Below, in pieces: positions 58,406 to 64,000 of a stretch of DNA of 64,000 bases. Source of the stretch: Galdieria sulphuraria (lineage: Eukaryota > Rhodophyta > Bangiophyceae > Galdieriales > Galdieriaceae). A program made the position numbers and the translations under genes. Within the stretch, counting starts at the first letter, position 1. Each line of letters opens with the position of its first letter. The DNA lies in NCBI RefSeq assembly GCF_000341285.1, contig NW_005178424.1, positions 45,008-109,007 of the forward strand. Direction: 5' to 3'. The notes under the pieces are model-generated. The model had not been told where the DNA came from, made no database searches, and saw only the letters and a list, made by a program, of their open reading frames with translations.

Positions 58406-59757
58406 GTGTAGTTATATTCTCCTTGATAAAACTGGACAACTGCCCATTCGCCTGACACCATCCATTTAGGATCCTCGTGAAAAGCATAGTCTTGGCGTTC
58501 TTTCGACACCCCACAAAGAATTTCCGATTTAAGTGTTCGCAAAGCACAAATAGCTGTTGGAAAACAGTTCACAATATCCCCAAACGGTATGGCCATATCC
58601 CATTCGAGATCCCCTAATAGACGTCGATAGTTTGCATCACCTTTCACGATGACTAACAAACAATTGTCTCTCCAATCCTGTCGAATAGAGTTTGGCATTT
58701 CCCAAAATGCACAAGGCTGACACCAAAAGTAGTCTTCCTTCGTACACCATTGCCCTGTTTCCAAATATTCACTCCATTGTTTTAAAATGGAAAGCAATTC
58801 AGGTTTATCCATCGTCATTTCTTCAAGATAGTGAATGGTGTATAACAAATCCTTTTCCATGGCATCAGATACAAACAAAGGATGGGCTTTCAAATGGAAG
58901 TGTATTTCATGAGCCAGTCCGGACTGAATCAAATAATGTGCCAAGCACAAGTCACAGAAAAGCTCCAAACCAGCATTATCCACAACAATACCCACACGTC
59001 TCCTTTTTTTTCCAGTTTCCCTCCTCAACGACAAATACAGATACTGGAAAACGTTACAACTATCATTCGATAAAAGCTTATCTGATTCCGTGACTGTCTG
59101 TTCTACAAACTGAAAAAGTTTCTCATTCGTATCTCCTCCTTGTTTTATATCTTCTGTAGTCGGCCAGAGACTCAAATCGAGTCGGTTGCCCCAAAGTGAT
59201 AAAAACAAATACGAAAGAAACTCCAACTTTACTCGTTCTTTGTCATTTTGAACCTCAAAAACACCTTTCAAACGTTTCAACAGACTCAACATCGTCTCTA
59301 AGCTGCTTTGTGTGCCTAGTTCTTTTTGTTTCTGAAAGGGGTCTCGAAAATCTCGAAACCAATGGACAGCCACCATTAGTCGACGATAAAAATAAAACTC
59401 TACAAGACAATAAGGAGCTGTCAACCAAGTATACTTTCCAACATATTTGGACAGGATTGCGTTCCACTTCTCCCAGTCAGGCCCCCCATCGTTCGGAATA
59501 GGAGTTAAAACACTTTCCTTTGCCGCTATCAACTCATCTGACAGTGCTTGAAGCGAAGTCACCGTATCGGAATCAAAGAAATCGTTCTCTCTCCATACTC
59601 TCGCAAGTATTTCTGTTCGTATTCGTCTGGTAAGAGTATCATAAGCCCAAGTACCGGGTCTATCGGAACATATAGGTGGAGGCAATGGCGCCTTGGGCAT
59701 CCCATCGCGCATTTTTCTTCGAATGCGCGCCAAAGTTGAGATGGATAGTTTAGTCAT
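58402..59757 (-). CDS. ARMT1: ARMT1-like DUF89 metal-dependent phosphatase
   Basis: A single exon. The ATG at 59757 gives 451 residues; ATGs at 59712 or 59700 would avoid overlap with the upstream hydrolase and still keep the homologous region, which begins near GTWAYDTLTRRI. DUF89 subfamily III proteins are Mn/Co-dependent phosphatases acting on sugar phosphates (damage control); human ARMT1 was also reported as a carboxyl methyltransferase. Visible: LSLWGNRLDLSLW, the metal-binding VDNAGLELFCDLCLA, LVIVKGDANYRRLLGD, and CALRTLKSEILCGV. Starting at 59757 overlaps the upstream same-strand stop by 8 nt; the stop overlaps that of NSF. Confidence 0.88.
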   Translation of the reverse strand: MTKLSISTLARIRRKMRDGMPKAPLPPPICSDRPGTWAYDTLTRRIRTEILARVWRENDFFDSDTVTSLQALSDELIAAKESVLTPIPNDGGPDWEKWNAILSKYVGKYTWLTAPYCLVEFYFYRRLMVAVHWFRDFRDPFQKQKELGTQSSLETMLSLLKRLKGVFEVQNDKERVKLEFLSYLFLSLWGNRLDLSLWPTTEDIKQGGDTNEKLFQFVEQTVTESDKLLSNDSCNVFQYLYLSLRRETGKKRRRVGIVVDNAGLELFCDLCLAHYLIQSGLAHEIHFHLKAHPLFVSDAMEKDLLYTIHYLEEMTMDKPELLSILKQWSEYLETGQWCTKEDYFWCQPCAFWEMPNSIRQDWRDNCLLVIVKGDANYRRLLGDLEWDMAIPFGDIVNCFPTAICALRTLKSEILCGVSKERQDYAFHEDPKWMVSGEWAVVQFYQGEYNYT

Positions 59758-62427
59758 ATGTACAACTGGACAATTCACAATCGTTCTCTTCTCGATGACA
59801 GACTTGGAATACATAACCCTGAGAAAATAAAAATTCCATGGACTGCACTACTTGTTTCAACGTTCTTCGCACACACTCGTGAGGAGGAAACCTTGCATCT
59901 TGAGTAACACTCCACTCAACAAGTTGTGAATGAGGATATAGCGATGTAGCAAGGTTCCCACTGTTGTTCGACCAACCAAACACAGTTCTTTCTCGAGGTC
60001 CCATGAATTCGGCCTTCAAACCCCTTCCCAAAACTTCGGCGCCTGCTATGGGAACTTGTCTATCTTGTATTGCAGCGTGAAGCAAAATATATTTTCCATC
60101 ATCTATCAAAGTGCTGAGCCAACCGGTAGGTTCACCAATATCCCATAGCTGCTGTATCAATGAAGCATATAAAGGTATATCTCGCAAAGACAATTCCAGT
60201 TGCAACGCTCGAATGTACGGAATTGCGTCAATAGACTGGCTTAACAACAAAGAATAAGGAGCTCCAGCAACTCCCAGCACACCAGATGAATACAGAGGTG
60301 AGAACCCAATTAATGCAGCGCCCAAAATACCTCCTTGAGAGTTTCCATAGTAGCCAATAGGAATCGATGAAATATTATAATGATATCCATTCATTGGATA
60401 CGACGGCAAGACAGATGTACCGTTCACTTGCATAGCCTCCCACTCTCGAAAATAACTAGACAACATCGTCCAGAGGACGACTGTGGCATCCGATAATCCC
60501 TGCAGAATATTATGAGGCAATATGGCGAAGTGGTCGGGTTCGAAAAGAAGCATCTTAAACACCGAAAGAATGTCATACTGACTCATGCCCCTCCAATCAA
60601 CAGCCCATATGACGAGGTTGTAATCATTCGCAGTGCGTTCCAAGTAATCTAGAAAGAAATGTGAGTTCTTTTGTTTGCAGGAGTCATTTTCTTACCATTT
60701 TGAGCTTCGCCTTGAGATCCCATTAAGCCATGTCCATATTGCAGTAACATGGAAGCTTGAGTCCCAGCTTGGCTTAGTGTACAAGGTAATAATACAGTAA
60801 ATGGCACAACACTAGTGCCCGTTTGCCTCAACGGATGAGATAGCTTTGAACCTGGAGTATCCTTTTCAAGAAACAAGGGCACATGTAACACTTGTCCATG
60901 AATTTTTCGAAACCATCCTCTTCTTCGTTTCAGTGACGGCTTACAATCATATTCTCTTATTTCATCAATCTCTAGTTTTGGTTTATCAGTTTGATTATTT
61001 ACCGATGACCATAATGCATGCAGCGTTGAACGAATAATATTTGCAGACTGCAGGGTGGCATTTTTACTTTTCACAGTAAACTGCCAAGCAAGTTGAAGAT
61101 GTGAAGGAACAAATCCTTGTTGAACCAGGACAGGAAAGATGTTTCTGTGATATATTTGTTGTAGTTCTTCATATTGAAAATGACGAAAAAGCATTTCGTC
61201 AATAGTTGTATTTGCAACAGTCAAATTATCCCGAATAATTTGAAACCCCTTTGGACTGCTAGCCAAACTGGACTTGTTTCTTCTATTTCGTATATTTCTG
61301 ACACCTACAATATATCGATGTCCCTCTTGCAAAGGTTCTGCAGCATGAATGGCTACTGCAGCGTAAGGATCGGATTCATCAAAAAAGTGGCTTGAAGAAT
61401 AAAAATGAGCAACTCTTTTGCCTGTTGCGGCATCTATCAAAATGGTAGTGGCATTATCTCCCAAGGAAAGATGAAGTTGGTCGTAACCAATCAAATCATT
61501 TGGGTCCAAGTTCTCCAATGAAAACACAATGGGCGAGAGTCTACTAAAACCATCCATATCATCTAATGTTAGCCATTCTAAATCCCATCCTTTGCGAAAA
61601 CGAAAAATAGGTAATCTCTTGTTTCCCTTCCCTCCTCCATGAAATGGAGATGATTCATTTGCTGACAAAATATTATCAGAAGGAAATGGAAGCATACAAT
61701 TCCCTGTAGTCAATATAAAGTGACAATCTTCCGAAATGGTTTGTCGGGACTGTAGAAAAGTGTTTTGTAGAGGAATGTAAACTATGGAGAGAATACACAT
61801 CACATTGAACATCACAAAAAGCAAGACTAATCGTCGAAACAGTATGAAATAACTCGCCATTTCCAATAGCCAAATCTCCGAATGATTCGAGAGAGTCGCA
61901 TTTTCTTCCACCAACCTTTGTTCATTCACCGTTGTCAACACTTCCATGTCAGTTTCAACATTTTCATTCGATATATATCTCTGATGCTTCCACCTGCGAA
62001 ACCAGGAGACTAGAATCAAGCACAAGGAAATCAGACCAATAAAGGATAACAATAGTTTGAAGGGATAGTAAAACCAACAAAAAAATTTGTACTTCCACAA
62101 AAAGAATCTGTTTAAGCTTCCGGTCCATTCTCTTCCTATCCAGTTTACTAACAAACAGGCAAACCTTCCCGTCACCAGATGGATTGTCGAGCATAAAACA
62201 AAAAGAACAATGATGCTACAAATACCTAGAAACCATTTGCGAGACAGAAAACAACTCAAGCATGATAAACTCAATATGCCCGATACAAGGAAAAGAAAAA
62301 ATAGAGGTAGAGCAGTAAGAAAGCTACTTGTATAAACCACGAGAATTATGCTATCCGAGAAAATCACTGAAGGAAGGAGAACGGTAAGAATACCTATTGG
62401 TAAATGTGGTTTCTGAAGATCTAACAT
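59750..62427 (-). CDS. Bacterial-type alpha/beta hydrolase fused to a multi-TM domain
   Basis: Two exons (60696-62427, 59750-60648; 47-bp intron) give 876 residues. The first ~225 residues carry six or so hydrophobic spans (SFLTALPLFFLFLVSGIL, KLLLSFIGLISLCLILVSW). Then a lumenal or extracellular part follows: CMLPFPSDNIL, DGFSRLSPIVFSL, ATTILIDAATGKRVAHFYS, VAIHAAEPLQEGHRYIVGVR. This matches the order seen in a family of large secreted bacterial hydrolases (LPFPSD, WNxxDGFSP, PL.PGxRYxV). The catalytic half has LQYGHGLMGSQGEAQN and the nucleophile elbow GYYGNSQGGILGAAL (Ser in GNSQG), then LLHAAIQDRQVP with an Asp, and HSQLVEW or PPHE as His candidates. Substrate unknown. Bacterial origin is inferred. 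Confidence 0.75.
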
Positions 62428-63042
62428 AAGCTACTTTGACAAAACACACACCTTCAAGTGTGCATCATGCAGCTTCATGTCGTTCCCTCTTCATAGGCAA
62501 ATTCCAAAATGGGTATTGATTTTCCATCGAAGAGGAGAGTTTTATAGACCTACTTCCAACATCATCTTTACATAATGGAGCTGATTGGATAATACGTATT
62601 ACGTCTCCCTTGACTTGTCACTTCTACGTCAATTTGATCATGAAAGCTCATTACATCCTGATGACACTTTCTGCACGAATAATTGAAACGTTGGAAGATT
62701 CAGAAAGCGTCTTCATTCTTATAACTTTATAGTGTAAGGTAGTTTTGTTTCAAAGAGAAACTCAACTGTCACTATTTGAATTTTTGTATCTCAGCAATTC
62801 GATGTTATTGTTGAATCCATCTCTTTTCAATGATGCGAATGAGGTATATTTCTTAAGAATAATGGCATTGCGCAATTTCACTACTGTATCAATGAGTGAC
62901 CGTGACAATGTCTCATTCAAACGCCTTTTGGCAAAAAGAAAAATAAAAGGAACAACTATAAATAAGCCAGTACAAATCTCAAATATATTATTTTTTTGGC
63001 AAGTTTTAACCCATTTATTCCATAGAAAACGATCAATCATCA
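62428..63042. other. Intergenic region upstream of the hydrolase
   Basis: About 615 bp between the PSRP1/HPF stop and the hydrolase start, both minus strand. Frames here (for example 62745-63107 plus) are short, hydrophobic by AT bias and lack homology. A short palindrome AATACGTATT lies at about 62593. Nothing else was supported. Confidence 0.45.
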
Positions 63043-63940
63043 TCAACTTTCTCTTTCAGGGACAATCAAACCTACACCTCCATGGTTACGTCTGTAAACA
63101 ATATTAACCTCCCCAGTTTCACTATTTCTAAACACATAAAAATCATGATCAATGTATTCCAAGCATAACACAGCTTCGGCAACAGTTTGACGAGGAACTG
63201 GAAACGACTTTCTCTTCACCACTTTATCTTCAGGACTGAGCGTGTCTAGCAAATTATCACTAGAATATTTGTCAACCAATTCTTTCCACTCCTCTTCATC
63301 TCCACGAGAAGGCCTTCTCGAAACCAGATCCGTTTCTGGAATAGGATTGACAGCAATATCGCTGGTTTTCGGACCATGTATAGGTTCATGCAATCGCTCT
63401 TTATAGCGTTGAAGTTTTCTTTCAGTTATGTCCGAAACTAGATCTATTGCTGCATACATCGTTTCCGCAGTCTCCGAAGCCCGAAGAACATGCTTCCTTG
63501 CAAACACAGTTACTTCCGAAGTGTGACGCAACTTGATAGAGGGATTGTGAGCAACGGACAGATGAACTTCTACTTTGACGACGAAATGAATGTACTTTAA
63601 AATAGCTTTGCCAACCTTTTCTTCGACATACTTATGCAAAGCTTCCGTGAGCTCCTTAAAAAAGACGAAGTGTTCTTTCAAAAAAGTAAATACTCGAAGA
63701 CACACGTACGATATTGTTTCCCGTCACAACAATAAGTTTTACTGCGTCCTCAGAAATTTTCATAGAAAACGGAATAGAGACACTTTCCTTCCTTCCACGC
63801 ACACCTCGTAAAAAGACAATCCTACTATAAGCAGATGGTTTTAAAAAAAGCACATTCTTTCTCTTTAAAAAACCACAAGACGCAGTTCCACAGAAACAAC
63901 GAATAGTGCCAGGTACAACACTGACAAAACCACAGTCCAT
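63043..63940 (-). CDS. PSRP1: Plastid ribosome hibernation factor, long HPF type (PSRP1)
   Basis: Two exons (63710-63940, 63043-63654; 55-bp intron) give 280 residues. Residues 1-60 form a transit peptide rich in Cys, Ser, Arg and Phe (FLKRKNVLFLKPSAYSR). The S30AE/HPF N-terminal domain follows (KLIVVTGNNIELTEALHKYVEEKVGK, KVEVHLSVAHN, RASETAETMYAAIDLVSDITERKLQRYKERL). A linker leads to the HPF C-terminal dimerisation domain (EAVLCLEYIDHDFYVFRNSETGEVNIVYRRNHGGVGLIVP). Long HPF proteins block the ribosomal A site and dimerise 70S ribosomes; plastid PSRP1 is the homologue. The phase-0 junction restores NNIELTEAL. Confidence 0.93.
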
Positions 63941-64000
63941 GTAAACCTAAAGATAATCCAAAGAGCCACTTGAATGCAAATAATCTCCAATGAATTATGC

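Noticed and set aside
62745-63107. Frames on both strands upstream of the hydrolase gene
   Set aside because: Short, AT-biased, mutually overlapping and partly antisense to the HPF gene end; no recognisable protein.

Overview
This window is nuclear DNA from a gene-dense, plastid-bearing unicellular eukaryote. It best fits a cyanidialean red alga of the Galdieria sulphuraria type; that is inference, from the following. About 34 protein genes sit in 64 kb on both strands. Nearly every gene is split by very short GT-AG introns of about 41-77 bp, mostly 47-55 bp. Intergenic spaces are often under 60 bp. Eukaryotic informational genes (RPS16, CBP80, SPF30, an SR protein, NF-YC, FANCL, FIGNL1, DDM1/LSH) lie beside plastid or organelle genes with presequences (sulfate-binding protein, bacterial-type AspRS, VTE6-like phytyl-phosphate kinase, UROD, PSRP1/HPF). 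The DNA is AT-rich by eye. I joined exons by hand and checked reading phase at each junction; these gene models are splice predictions, not transcripts.

Layout. 0-2.9 kb: two small secreted low-complexity proteins, then the longest gene-poor stretch. 2.9-10.5 kb: an acyl-CoA desaturase, DDM1/LSH chromatin remodeller, RPS16, an EDEM-type GH47 protein, and a plastid sulfate-binding protein. 10.5-21 kb: a soluble tomosyn-like R-SNARE protein, a membrane SAM-domain protein, a Tudor-less SPF30, an MFS transporter, a SLP1-type mid-SUN protein and CBP80. 21.7-27.2 kb: an ANTH clathrin adaptor, a tetraspanin and a Yip1-family protein. 27.3-32.5 kb: organellar AspRS, a small Cys-rich protein, the VTE6-like enzyme and an EEP-fold phosphodiesterase. 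32.5-41 kb: FANCL, a coiled-coil protein, FIGNL1, OLA1 and UROD. 41-48 kb: one giant 16-exon, Trp-rich helical protein, possibly URB1/NPA1-like. 48-49.5 kb: an RRM-RS-SAP splicing factor with a candidate poison exon. 49.9-53.7 kb: a single-exon LRR plus Cys-repeat membrane receptor. 53.8-64 kb: thymidylate kinase, NF-YC, NSF, an ARMT1-like DUF89 protein, a bacterial-looking membrane-anchored alpha/beta hydrolase, and a plastid hibernation factor.

There is no operon logic, but two loose themes recur. One is membrane traffic and the ER (R-SNARE, NSF, ANTH, YIPF, tetraspanin, EDEM, SLP1). The other is genome maintenance (DDM1/LSH, FANCL, FIGNL1, dTMP kinase). No rRNA, tRNA, CRISPR array, transposon or viral gene was recognised. 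Strongest leads: the SR-gene cassette exon, the Trp-rich giant, the LRR/Cys-repeat receptor with a three-fold 195-bp duplication, the bacterial-type hydrolase fused to a membrane domain, the Tudor-less SPF30, the stand-alone R-SNARE, and the extreme packing with overlapping stop codons.
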